Assembly (NCBI GenBank): GCA_023259375.1
Contig: JAHFQC010000006.1
Span: 113,635 to 163,891, forward strand
Direction: 5' to 3'
Source of the DNA: Alphaproteobacteria bacterium
GTDB taxonomy: Bacteria > Pseudomonadota > Alphaproteobacteria > Micropepsales > Micropepsaceae
Length of the DNA stretch: 50,257 bases
Shown: piece after piece, positions 18,847 through 26,050 of the stretch
How positions within the stretch are numbered: the first letter of the stretch is position 1
Layout: every line of letters begins with the position of its first letter
Position numbers and translations under genes: made by a program
Notes under the pieces: model-generated
Seen by the model: the letters and a program-made list of their open reading frames with translations, nothing else
The model's database searches: none
Told to the model about the DNA's origin: nothing

Positions 18847-18884
18847 GGTGCCAACTTGGTACCATGGTACATTGGTACCGTCAA
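18847..18884 (-). promoter_or_regulatory. GGTACC-rich promoter/operator of the RHH-like gene
   Basis: On the minus strand TTGACG (18884-18879), a 17-bp spacer and TACCAA (18861-18856) make a credible promoter. Within and beside it are GGTACC at 18858-18863 and 18874-18879, the perfect 12-bp palindrome GTACCATGGTAC at 18859-18870, and a variant GGTGCC at 18847-18852 touching the start codon. Repeated short palindromes over a promoter are the usual layout for cooperative binding of a small dimeric repressor. Confidence 0.6.
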
Positions 18885-19252
18885 GTCACTGGGCGAGTGA
18901 CCCGGACGCCGGTGAAGAGGACGATGTGCAGGAGACCCGCTACGACACACGCGGCGGTGATTTTGATGTCTCCCGCCAGCCAGATGAACTCCTCGACGGC
19001 GCGCGTGATGTAGATCAGGGCGCCGAGCGCCAGTGCCGCCGCACCCAGCCAAGTCCCCAGAACTTCGCGGCCGCGAACCAGAAGGGCAAAGGTCAGGAAC
19101 GCCAGCACCAGTGTGCCGCCGACGTTGAAGCTTTGCATCAGGCCGCGGAATAGATCGGGCAGAGGCCAGTGGGCGATCTGCAGCCCAAGGAAAACGTGGA
19201 ACATCACGAACGCGGCATTGAGTAAGCCGGTGACGATCAGCAGCGCGCGCAT
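18881..19252 (-). CDS. Four-helix membrane protein of unknown function
   Basis: 123 residues with about four hydrophobic segments: 1-22, 43-60, 66-84 and 97-115. Histidines and tryptophans sit at the ends of the first helix (FHVFLGLQIAHWPLP). No domain is recognised. AAGGAG lies seven bases before the ATG, and the gene starts 11 nt after the LacI stop, so it is very likely co-transcribed with that regulator. Its 3' end overlaps the -35 region of the RHH-like gene. Confidence 0.75.
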   Translation of the reverse strand: MRALLIVTGLLNAAFVMFHVFLGLQIAHWPLPDLFRGLMQSFNVGGTLVLAFLTFALLVRGREVLGTWLGAAALALGALIYITRAVEEFIWLAGDIKITAACVVAGLLHIVLFTGVRVTRPVT

Positions 19253-19263
19253 TGGCTACTCCT

Positions 19264-20340
19264 TCAGCTTTTCTGCGCGTCGCGCGGAGGGGCAGACGAT
19301 TCACGTTCGACCAGGACGTGGGGAACCACCACATTCTGGCATTCGACGTCGCGGCCCGAGCGCATATCGCTTACGGTCTGGATAAGGACTTCCACCGCCG
19401 TGGAGGCGATGTCGAAAATCGGTTGACGCACCGTGGTCAGAGCGGGCCACAGCGAACTCGCCGAGGTGTCGTCGATGCCGACCACCGAAATGTTCTTGGG
19501 AACCTCGAGGCCCTTGCGGTGCGCCACGCTCATCGCACCGGATGCCATGTCGTCGTTCGAGGCGAAGATCGCGGTCGGCATCGTCTTGCCGGCGAACAGC
19601 TCTTCGGCTGCCACCATGCCCGAGCGATAGCTATAATAGCCTTGTGCAACGCGCGGTTTCTCGACTTTGGCGCCGGCATCGCGGATAGCCGCTTCGAACC
19701 CGGCGAACCTCAGACGGCTGGACGAATGTGACGGATGGCCTTTGATGAAGCCGATACGCTTGTGCCCCAGTCCGATAAGGTATTTCGCCATGTCGTAGCC
19801 GGCGCGGAAATCGTCGATGCCGACGCAAGTGATGTCGCCGGTGTACGAGCCCGTCGCGATACCGACAACGGCAATGCCCAGGTTCTTCAATTCGCCTACG
19901 AGCTCGGCGGACTCGCTCATCGGGGCGGTAAGGATCAATCCGTTGATGCCGCCTTTGATCAGCGTACGCACGGCTGTCATCGCCGCCGCGGGATCGCCGA
20001 TCTTCGACTTGTCGACGACGAGCTGGGCGCCGTTGCGGCCGGCGCCTTCCAGCGCGCCCATGAGGAATTCGGTGAAGTAGGCGACCGACGGGTTGTTGTA
20101 GATGAGGCCGATGCGGATCTCGGTCGCGCCGGCGAGGCTTCGCGCCGCCTTATTGGGGCGGAACTGCAGTTCGCGCATCGCCTTCTGCACTGCCGCGCGG
20201 GTCGCTTCCCGCACGTTGGATTCGCCGTTGACCACACGCGAGACGGTCATCGGCGATACGCCGACCCGGCGTGCCACGTCATAGATCGTCGCGGCATTGG
20301 TCCGCTTCTTGCCGGTTCCCCGCGTTACCTTCGTTGCCAT
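19264..20340 (-). CDS. LacI-family transcriptional regulator
   Basis: 358 residues from the preferred start MATKVTRGTGKK (AGGGGG upstream); in-frame ATGs at 20367 and 20394 would add 9-18 residues. The helix-turn-helix and hinge are clear: ATIYDVARRVGVSPMTVSRV, NGESNVREATRAAVQKAM, FRPNKAARSLAG. The periplasmic-binding-protein-like sensor follows, with IGLIYNNPSVAYFTEFLMGA, GHKRIGFIKGHP, ASNDDMASGAM, VVGIDDTSASSLWPALTTVR. The effector is probably a sugar or sugar derivative. Possible targets are its own operon and nearby carbohydrate-type genes such as the secreted hydrolase; no operator was identified. Confidence 0.93.
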   Translation of the reverse strand: MATKVTRGTGKKRTNAATIYDVARRVGVSPMTVSRVVNGESNVREATRAAVQKAMRELQFRPNKAARSLAGATEIRIGLIYNNPSVAYFTEFLMGALEGAGRNGAQLVVDKSKIGDPAAAMTAVRTLIKGGINGLILTAPMSESAELVGELKNLGIAVVGIATGSYTGDITCVGIDDFRAGYDMAKYLIGLGHKRIGFIKGHPSHSSSRLRFAGFEAAIRDAGAKVEKPRVAQGYYSYRSGMVAAEELFAGKTMPTAIFASNDDMASGAMSVAHRKGLEVPKNISVVGIDDTSASSLWPALTTVRQPIFDIASTAVEVLIQTVSDMRSGRDVECQNVVVPHVLVERESSAPPRDAQKS

Positions 20341-20522
20341 CCCTACGCCCCCTGACTGGTCTGACATTTTCAATTCTTGCGCGCGGGCAAGCAAGTCTGC
20401 CGTACACAGGATCGTGAATTGCGGCGTTTTTACCGAGCCCGGTTTGTGCGGCAGCCGCGGATCGCCAGCATGACGGGAAGAAATCCCTTAACCGAGGCGG
20501 CCGCCCTGCGCAAATCAACAAG

Positions 20523-20549
20523 CAAAAACCCGGCGCGGGGGCACCGGGC
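20523..20549 (-). terminator. Terminator of the ompW-like gene
   Basis: On the minus strand GCCCGG and CCGGG pair around a GC-rich loop and are followed by TTTTTGC, 70 nt after the gene's stop. Confidence 0.75.
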
Positions 20550-20618
20550 TTCGCCGGCCGGATCTTGTTTCCGGCCATGGAGCAAGGGCGGGCGTGCACT
20601 TGCTCCGGATTTGAACGA

Positions 20619-21248
20619 TCAGAAGCGGACGCCGACGCCGGCGCCGATCAGCCAGGGATTGACGTCGACATTGGCAGTCGCTGCCGAGGCGGCGAACGAG
20701 GCGTGTGTCGACACGAAGATCTTCTTCAGGTCCAGATTGAAGAAATAGCGGCCGTCCTCGGTCAGCGGCACGTCGACGCCGGCTTGCAGCGCGGCGCCCC
20801 ATTGGTCGGTCAGTTTGAGTTTTCCGAGCGCCGGAATGCCGCGCTTATCGTAGAACAGCGAGTAGTTGATGCCCGCGCCGACGTACGGCTTCACCCTGCC
20901 GAGATCGAAATGGTACTGCACCGTCAGCGTCGGCGGCAGCAGCCAGGTGGAACCGATCTTGTCCAGACCGTTCACGCCCTTGAGATGGATGCTATGATGG
21001 GTTGTGCCGGCGATCAGCTCGAGTGACCAGTTCGGATCCAGGAAATAGGTCACATCGAGTTCCGGAATGGCGACGTCGGTGATGTCGATCTTGCCGCCGA
21101 CATTGACGCTCGAACTCACGTCGGGAACGACTTCCAGGGCACGCACACGTACCAGCACGGTACCGGCCTCGTAAGGCGCGGCGGAAACGGACGTGGCAGC
21201 CAAAGCAAGGACTGCCCCCAGTCCCAAAACGAATGAACCAAAGCGCAT
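20619..21248 (-). CDS. ompW: OmpW-family outer-membrane protein
   Basis: 209 residues with a signal peptide ending at VSA. The mature sequence has the OmpW order: GTVLVRVRALEVVPD, VNVGGKIDITDVAIPELDVTYFL, NWSLELIAGTTHH, LPPTLTVQYHF, VKPYVGAGINYSLFY, LTDQWGAALQAGVDVPL, and it closes with NPWLIGAGVGVRF, ending in Phe as outer-membrane barrels do. OmpW proteins are eight-stranded barrels with a hydrophobic lumen, implicated in uptake of small hydrophobic compounds. AGGGAG precedes the ATG. Upstream on the minus strand are a possible promoter (TTGTAA, 17-bp spacer, TTATTC) and the small palindrome CTACTTTTTGTAG. Confidence 0.93.
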   Translation of the reverse strand: MRFGSFVLGLGAVLALAATSVSAAPYEAGTVLVRVRALEVVPDVSSSVNVGGKIDITDVAIPELDVTYFLDPNWSLELIAGTTHHSIHLKGVNGLDKIGSTWLLPPTLTVQYHFDLGRVKPYVGAGINYSLFYDKRGIPALGKLKLTDQWGAALQAGVDVPLTEDGRYFFNLDLKKIFVSTHASFAASAATANVDVNPWLIGAGVGVRF

Positions 21249-21552
21249 TTTTATCTCCCTCTCTGCGCAAATCGGTTCGTTTGGAATAACCCTACAAAAA
21301 GTAGAATTACAATTATTTAGAGTCTAACTCGCTCCCCAGCGCATCGGCCAAGCCGACGCCGGGGAAGTCGAGCGAGGAGGGCTACGGCTTTGGTTCTTCA
21401 GCGCTTCTATGTTCTAAATCAAAAATGCAAGCCCTTGGTAGCGCTACAACAATTGTGCGCATCTGCCGCACCTTTGGAGATGTTCAAATTCCAATGCACC
21501 TCGGCCCGCACAGACGAAATCCGGCGGGCCACCGACGTGCGACTCGGTCCTG
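21249..21552. other. Gap upstream of the ompW-like gene
   Basis: The first 80 nt are AT-rich and hold the probable ompW promoter with the palindrome CTACTTTTTGTAG on the minus strand (about 21292-21304). Nearer the methyltransferase, GGCCCGC (21503-21509) and GCGGGCC (21524-21530) form a hairpin without a T-tract, a weak terminator candidate. No gene is seen. Confidence 0.45.
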
Positions 21553-22335
21553 TCAGCCCGGTTTAGCGGCTCTGAAGACGACCGACGGGAACGCCACCTT
21601 GACGCCATCAGGCGTGCGCTGGGCGCTCATGCCGAGCGGGTCGCCTTCGACGCTGCCTTCGAGCAGGGCGGTCAAGCCTTCCCGGTCGCCGCCTTTGGGA
21701 AAACTCCCGGCCACCAGATCTTTGGCGAGATAAGGCACCTGGAAAGTGCGCCGTTCCAGTTCGCCGAGACCGGCGTTCAGAAACAGCCGGTGCAGGTACG
21801 CCTCAGTGCGAAATTCTACTGTCGAAGGATCGCGCCAGCGTTCCATCGCATTGAAGGCGTCCGCCTTGAAGGGATCGGAGGAGGCGATGCCATCGCATAA
21901 CACGATGCGCCCGCCCGGCGCGGCGAGCCGCACCATTTCGGCAAAGGCTGCGACCGGATCGATCAGATGATGGAATGCGAAGCGGCAAGTGACGATCTCG
22001 AAGGCGCCGTCGGGATACGGCACCCGATAAACGTCGCCCTCGAGCCACGTCACATTGGTGCGGCCGGCCCGGGCGGCGAGGGCTCGGGCTTCATCGAGCA
22101 TAGCGGGCGTGGCGTCGAGGCCGGTGGCGTGCGCCGCGGTTTCGGCGAGCGCGCAGACGATCGATCCCGGGCCGCAGGCGAGATCGATGGCGTGGTCATC
22201 GGATTTGGGCGCGGCAGCGTCAACAATCAGTCGAACGACATCCGGTCCATGCAATTCGGGACCGGCAGCAAAGCCGCGTGCTTGTTGGGTGAAGTAATCG
22301 AGAATGGCGCGATCGTGCGCGTTGGTATCGGACAT
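21553..22335 (-). CDS. Class I SAM-dependent methyltransferase
   Basis: About 260 residues from the ATG at 22335 (CGGAGAC upstream). Motif I is AIDLACGPGSIVCALAE, motif II covers ATGLDATPAMLDEARALA, and further on GDVYRVPYPDGAFEIVTCRF and LAAPGGRIVLCDG follow. This is the UbiE/Methyltransf_11 layout. FHHLIDPVAAFAEMVR is typical of small-molecule methyltransferases. The substrate is unknown and no biosynthetic neighbour helps. Confidence 0.9.
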   Translation of the reverse strand: MSDTNAHDRAILDYFTQQARGFAAGPELHGPDVVRLIVDAAAPKSDDHAIDLACGPGSIVCALAETAAHATGLDATPAMLDEARALAARAGRTNVTWLEGDVYRVPYPDGAFEIVTCRFAFHHLIDPVAAFAEMVRLAAPGGRIVLCDGIASSDPFKADAFNAMERWRDPSTVEFRTEAYLHRLFLNAGLGELERRTFQVPYLAKDLVAGSFPKGGDREGLTALLEGSVEGDPLGMSAQRTPDGVKVAFPSVVFRAAKPG

Positions 22336-22471
22336 GGAGTGTCTCCGGAATGTGATGACGCAGAGCTGCAATCCGGCCTCCGTAGAGACCGGTCAGCTAA
22401 GTCGGATCACGTTCCAGAGTGTCGTCATGGGACGGACATAGCATCCCGGATCGCGCGACGACAAGCGTCCC

Positions 22472-22508
22472 AAAAAAGCAAAACCCGGCGCGGGTGAGGC
22501 GCCGGGCT
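22472..22508 (-). terminator. Terminator of rne
   Basis: CCCGGCGC (22484-22491) and GCGCCGGG (22499-22506) form a perfect 8-bp stem; on the minus strand it is followed by TTTTGCTTTTTTGGG. Confidence 0.88.
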
Positions 22509-22526
22509 CGCTTTACTGCTGACGGA

Positions 22527-25397
22527 TCATTCCGAACGGAATGTCCGCTGCCACCAACCCTTCTTGGGCGGGCCGGCCGGGACTTCCGGTTCCGGCGTCG
22601 GTTCGACAGGCTGTGCTGCGACCGGTTTGGCGGGCTTGGACGTTTTGGCGGGAGCGGGCACAGCCGCTACCGGCTCGGCCGGAGGCGGTTCGACGGGAGC
22701 CGTCGCCGTTTCGACGGGTGCCGGCGCTTCCGGCTTGGGAGCGGGGACCACCGGCTTCGGCGGTTCCGCTGGCGTCGTATCGGGCTCGGACGGCGTCGTA
22801 TCGAGCTCGGAGTCGAGCGTCCACACCGGCGTCGAGGCGGCATTCGGGATCACCCCGCGTGGCTCGTCACTTGGTGTGGTGTCGATTTCGTCGACATTGC
22901 CGAAACGGTCCTCGTAGTAGCGGAACGATGTCTGCTGTGGATCGGCCTGTGGTGCCGGGGAGACCTCTTGCGGTGCCGATGCATCGGCCTGGGCTGCCGG
23001 CTCAGCGGCCGACGGTTCGGTAGCCCCCTCGCGCGGCTCGCCGTTATTGAAATCGCGATCGCGTCCGCCGCGGCGGCCACGGCGGCGACGGCGACGGCGG
23101 CGACCGCCTTCACCCTGGCCTTCGCCTTCGCCGGGCTCGCCGGCACCTTGCGGGGCCTCAGTACCCTCGGCTGCGGGCGCGTTGCTCTCTTCACCAGCAT
23201 CGCCTTCGGCGGCGGGCTGTGCTTCGGCGACCGGTTGCGGGGCGCCGTTTTGCTGATCCGTGCCTGCGTAATCGCCATTGTCGCGATCACGGCCGCGTCC
23301 GCCACGGCGGCGGCGGCGACGGCGGCGGCGGCCATCACGATCGCCTTCGCCCTGTTCGCGGTTTTCGCTCGGCGCAGTCTCGGCCGTCTCGCTGACGGCT
23401 TCGTCGGCGGTTTCTTCTTCGGCTTCGACTTCTTCCGGCTCCGGTTCCGGCGGCGGCTCAAGCGCCGCCAGCTTCGGACGCGTGGTCGGATCGCGCTGAC
23501 CCAGCCGATCGATTTCGAAATCGCCGGCTTTGAGGTCTTCCTTCGGCTCGAACGCGATGGTCACGTCGTATTCGGTTTCGAGGCGGGCGAGTTCGGCGCG
23601 CTTCTGGTTGAGCGTGTAGAAGCCGACATCGGCCGCGACATGCACGATCATGCCGTCGCAACGCTGCTTCTGGGCTTCCTCCTCAAGGCCGCGCAAAACG
23701 CGCAGCGCCGTGGATTCGACCGAACGGACAATGCCCTGGCCGCCGCAATGGGGGCAGGGGATGGTCGACCCGGCGATGACGCCTGCGCGCAACCGCTGGC
23801 GGCTCATTTCCATCAGGCCGAACTGACTGATCTTGCCGATCTGGATGCGGGCGCGGTCGTTCTTCACCGCATTGTGGAGGCGCTTCTCGACCGCGCGGTC
23901 GTTGCGGCTGTCCTCCATGTCGATGAAGTCGATGACGATCAGGCCGGCGAGGTCGCGCAAGCGAAGCTGACGGCCGACTTCGTCGGCGGCTTCGAGATTG
24001 GTCTTGGTCGCGGTGTCTTCGATATTGTGTTCGCGCGTCGCCCGGCCGGAGTTCACGTCGATGGCGACGAGAGCTTCGGTCTGGTTGATGACGAGATAGC
24101 CGCCGGACTTCAGCGTCACCGTCTGCGAGAACATCGCATCCAGCTGCGCCTCGATGTGATGGCGCTGGAATAGCGGCACCGGCTCCTTGTACGGCTTCAC
24201 GTTCTTGGCGTGCGAGGGCATCAGCATCCGCATGAAGTCTTTGGCGTTGCGGTAGCCGTCTTCGCCTTCGACCACGACCTCGGTCACGTCCTTGTTGTAG
24301 AGGTCGCGGATGACACGCTTGATGAGGTCGCCTTCCTCGTAGACGCAGGCGGGCGCATTCGATTTCAGCGTCAGCTCGCGGATCGTGTCCCACAGCCGGA
24401 GCAGATATTCGTAGTCGCGCTTGATCTCGAGCTTGGTGCGGTTCTCACCGGCCGTGCGGATGATGAGGCCCATGCCTTCCGGCAGATCGAGGGCCTGTGC
24501 TGCTGCCTTGAGACGCTTGCGGTCGGTCGCATTGGTGATCTTGCGGGAAATGCCGCCGCCGCGCGGGGTATTGGGCATCAGCACGCAATAACGGCCGGCG
24601 AGCGACAGATAAGTAGTGAGGGCTGCGCCCTTGTTGCCGCGTTCTTCCTTGACCACCTGCACCAGGATGATCTGGCGGCGCTTGATGACTTCTTGGATCT
24701 TGTAATGACGGCGGCGCATCCAGCGCTGGCTGGGACGCTTGGCATCGAGGGCCTCGGCTTTCGGAGCGGACCTCTCTTCGCCTTCGGGAACGGGCTCGGC
24801 TTCCGGCGCAGCTTCCGCTGTTTCGGCAGGAGCGGTGTCACCGTCAGTCTCGGCGGGTGCGGCTTCGCCTTCGGCGGCTTCGGCCGGAGCCTCGCCAGCC
24901 GGTTCGGCATCTTCGTGGACGCCGTCCGGTGTCGCGGCTTCGAGCGGAAGAACATCTTCGGGGCTTTCGCTCTCGGACGTCTCCTCGCTGCCGTTCTCTT
25001 CGGCTTCAGCGTCGCCGTCGTCGGCTTCTTCGCCGTCGTGCTTTCTGCCGCGCTTCTTCTTGCCCGACATATCGAACGACTCGATGTCGTCTTCGGAGCG
25101 CGAGCGGGCTTCCTGTTCCTGTTCGGCGAGCAGCGCCTGCCGATCGGCGACCGGAATTTGATAGTAGTCGGGATGGATTTCCGAGAAGGCGAGGAAGCCT
25201 TGGCGGTTACCGCCATATTCCACGAACGCCGCCTGCAGCGACGGCTCTACGCGAGTTACCTTGGCGAGGTAGATATTGCCTTTGAGAGGCCGCTTGGACG
25301 CGGCTTCGAAATCGAATTCTTCGACCCGTTGTCCGTCAAGAACGACGACCCGTGTTTCTTCCGGGTGGCTTGCATCGATTAGCATACGTTTTGGCAT
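22527..25397 (-). CDS. rne: Ribonuclease E
   Basis: About 956 residues from MPKRMLIDASHPEE (GGAGAT six bases upstream); the frame extends upstream to 25496, but without conservation. The S1 RNA-binding region is at about 30-95 and is interrupted by a long acidic, Ala/Pro-rich insert (about 90-230) typical of alphaproteobacterial RNase E. The catalytic core holds VAIDVNSGRATREHNIEDTA and LIVIDFIDMEDSRN with the metal-binding aspartates. The zinc-link CPHCGGQGI follows. The C-terminal half is low-complexity: two arginine runs followed by GRGRDRD/GRRGGRDRD blocks, then Pro/Ala/Glu repeats ending PPKKGWWQRTFRSE, the degradosome and RNA-binding scaffold. It starts mRNA decay and processes rRNA and tRNA at the membrane or nucleoid. 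Confidence 0.97.
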   Translation of the reverse strand: MPKRMLIDASHPEETRVVVLDGQRVEEFDFEAASKRPLKGNIYLAKVTRVEPSLQAAFVEYGGNRQGFLAFSEIHPDYYQIPVADRQALLAEQEQEARSRSEDDIESFDMSGKKKRGRKHDGEEADDGDAEAEENGSEETSESESPEDVLPLEAATPDGVHEDAEPAGEAPAEAAEGEAAPAETDGDTAPAETAEAAPEAEPVPEGEERSAPKAEALDAKRPSQRWMRRRHYKIQEVIKRRQIILVQVVKEERGNKGAALTTYLSLAGRYCVLMPNTPRGGGISRKITNATDRKRLKAAAQALDLPEGMGLIIRTAGENRTKLEIKRDYEYLLRLWDTIRELTLKSNAPACVYEEGDLIKRVIRDLYNKDVTEVVVEGEDGYRNAKDFMRMLMPSHAKNVKPYKEPVPLFQRHHIEAQLDAMFSQTVTLKSGGYLVINQTEALVAIDVNSGRATREHNIEDTATKTNLEAADEVGRQLRLRDLAGLIVIDFIDMEDSRNDRAVEKRLHNAVKNDRARIQIGKISQFGLMEMSRQRLRAGVIAGSTIPCPHCGGQGIVRSVESTALRVLRGLEEEAQKQRCDGMIVHVAADVGFYTLNQKRAELARLETEYDVTIAFEPKEDLKAGDFEIDRLGQRDPTTRPKLAALEPPPEPEPEEVEAEEETADEAVSETAETAPSENREQGEGDRDGRRRRRRRRRGGRGRDRDNGDYAGTDQQNGAPQPVAEAQPAAEGDAGEESNAPAAEGTEAPQGAGEPGEGEGQGEGGRRRRRRRRGRRGGRDRDFNNGEPREGATEPSAAEPAAQADASAPQEVSPAPQADPQQTSFRYYEDRFGNVDEIDTTPSDEPRGVIPNAASTPVWTLDSELDTTPSEPDTTPAEPPKPVVPAPKPEAPAPVETATAPVEPPPAEPVAAVPAPAKTSKPAKPVAAQPVEPTPEPEVPAGPPKKGWWQRTFRSE

Positions 25398-25800
25398 AGA
25401 AATCTCCAGGCGGCTCGTCCGTTCCGGCCGGACGCAATGCGTCAGCCTGCCGGGGCCACCTTGTTTGGGATGTAGAGAGACGTGACTCGCATGCACCCCC
25501 CTGCGGCAGTGCCACAGGCTGATAGGTGAGGGTGGTCGCAGAGTCGTTCATTCGTTCACTTGCACACGCGAGCGGCTGGATGCCGCCCTGCTCATTGCTG
25601 CCTGACGGCCCCGAAGGGCCAAGTCGTTAGGTCTCCCCCTGGAAACCCGCGTCCGCCGCCCCCGGGGGGCGCAGCGCCGAAGCAGCTGAAGATGTTGTAC
25701 GGACCTATGTTGTGCTCAGCAAGAGGAGCCAGGGCCTGGAACGACACCTTTCGGAGCGACACTGACGGGAATGTGGTTAAAATAGAATTACTGCGGCGCC
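25398..25800 (-). promoter_or_regulatory. Long structured leader of rne
   Basis: About 400 nt of GC-rich, non-coding DNA upstream of rne. On the minus strand it can form GGCCC-TTCG-GGGCC (25607-25620), a stem with the unusually stable cUUCGg tetraloop, a second TTCG-containing small hairpin (near 25672-25684), and CCCCCGGGGGC (near 25660). Stable UUCG loops on one strand argue that this strand is transcribed. RNase E of enteric bacteria controls its own mRNA through a long leader; the same is inferred here, without sequence similarity to a known leader class. Confidence 0.5.
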
Positions 25801-25911
25801 ATCCCTAAACCCAACCCGTCGCCGTCTTGACTCATAGTCATCGAGAATGAGACGCGTTATTGATTTACTATGCTGTTGAGTAAACACGGTTTTTATGAAA
25901 TTTCATCCATT

Positions 25912-25917
25912 TATAAT
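25912..25917 (+). promoter_or_regulatory. Probable -10 of the TonB-receptor gene
   Basis: A perfect TATAAT in an AT-rich stretch (25850-25930), about 135 nt before the receptor start. The -35 is poor (GTTTTT at 17-bp spacing), which would suit an activator-dependent promoter. Confidence 0.5.
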
Positions 25918-25979
25918 GCGACTGTGTCTTAACTGAACTAGTCCAAATTTTCCCCAAGCCCTAAACGCGAACAATGGCT

Positions 25980-26021
25980 GCTCCGCCTGCGGGCGGAGCT
26001 GACGGCCCGGACGAGGTCCGG
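25980..26021 (+). promoter_or_regulatory. Tandem hairpins in the TonB-receptor leader
   Basis: GCTCCGCC-TGCG-GGCGGAGC (25980-25999) is a perfect 8-bp stem with a tetraloop, followed by CCGGAC-GAG-GTCCGG (26007-26021), a 6-bp stem. They end about 30 nt before the ATG and just upstream of the AGGGG ribosome site. There is no T-tract, so translational control or mRNA protection is more likely than termination. Confidence 0.5.
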
Positions 26022-26050
26022 CCGCGTCGCGTCTTGACCAGGGGATTTGC

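Noticed and set aside
23040-23340. GC-rich triplet repeats that might look like a repeat array
   Set aside because: They are arginine codon runs inside rne, without spacers or conserved repeat units, so not a CRISPR or tandem-repeat locus.
22419-24173. 584-codon plus-strand frame opposite rne
   Set aside because: It mirrors the low-complexity RNase E tail; its Arg/Gly/Ala repeats are the reverse of the coding repeats. The same holds for the frame at 24210-25382.
25500-25760. Possible SRP RNA, RNase P RNA or tmRNA in the rne upstream region
   Set aside because: The diagnostic core words (GGTCAGG...GGAAGCAGC, GAGGAAAGTC, the tmRNA tRNA-like ends) are absent on both strands.
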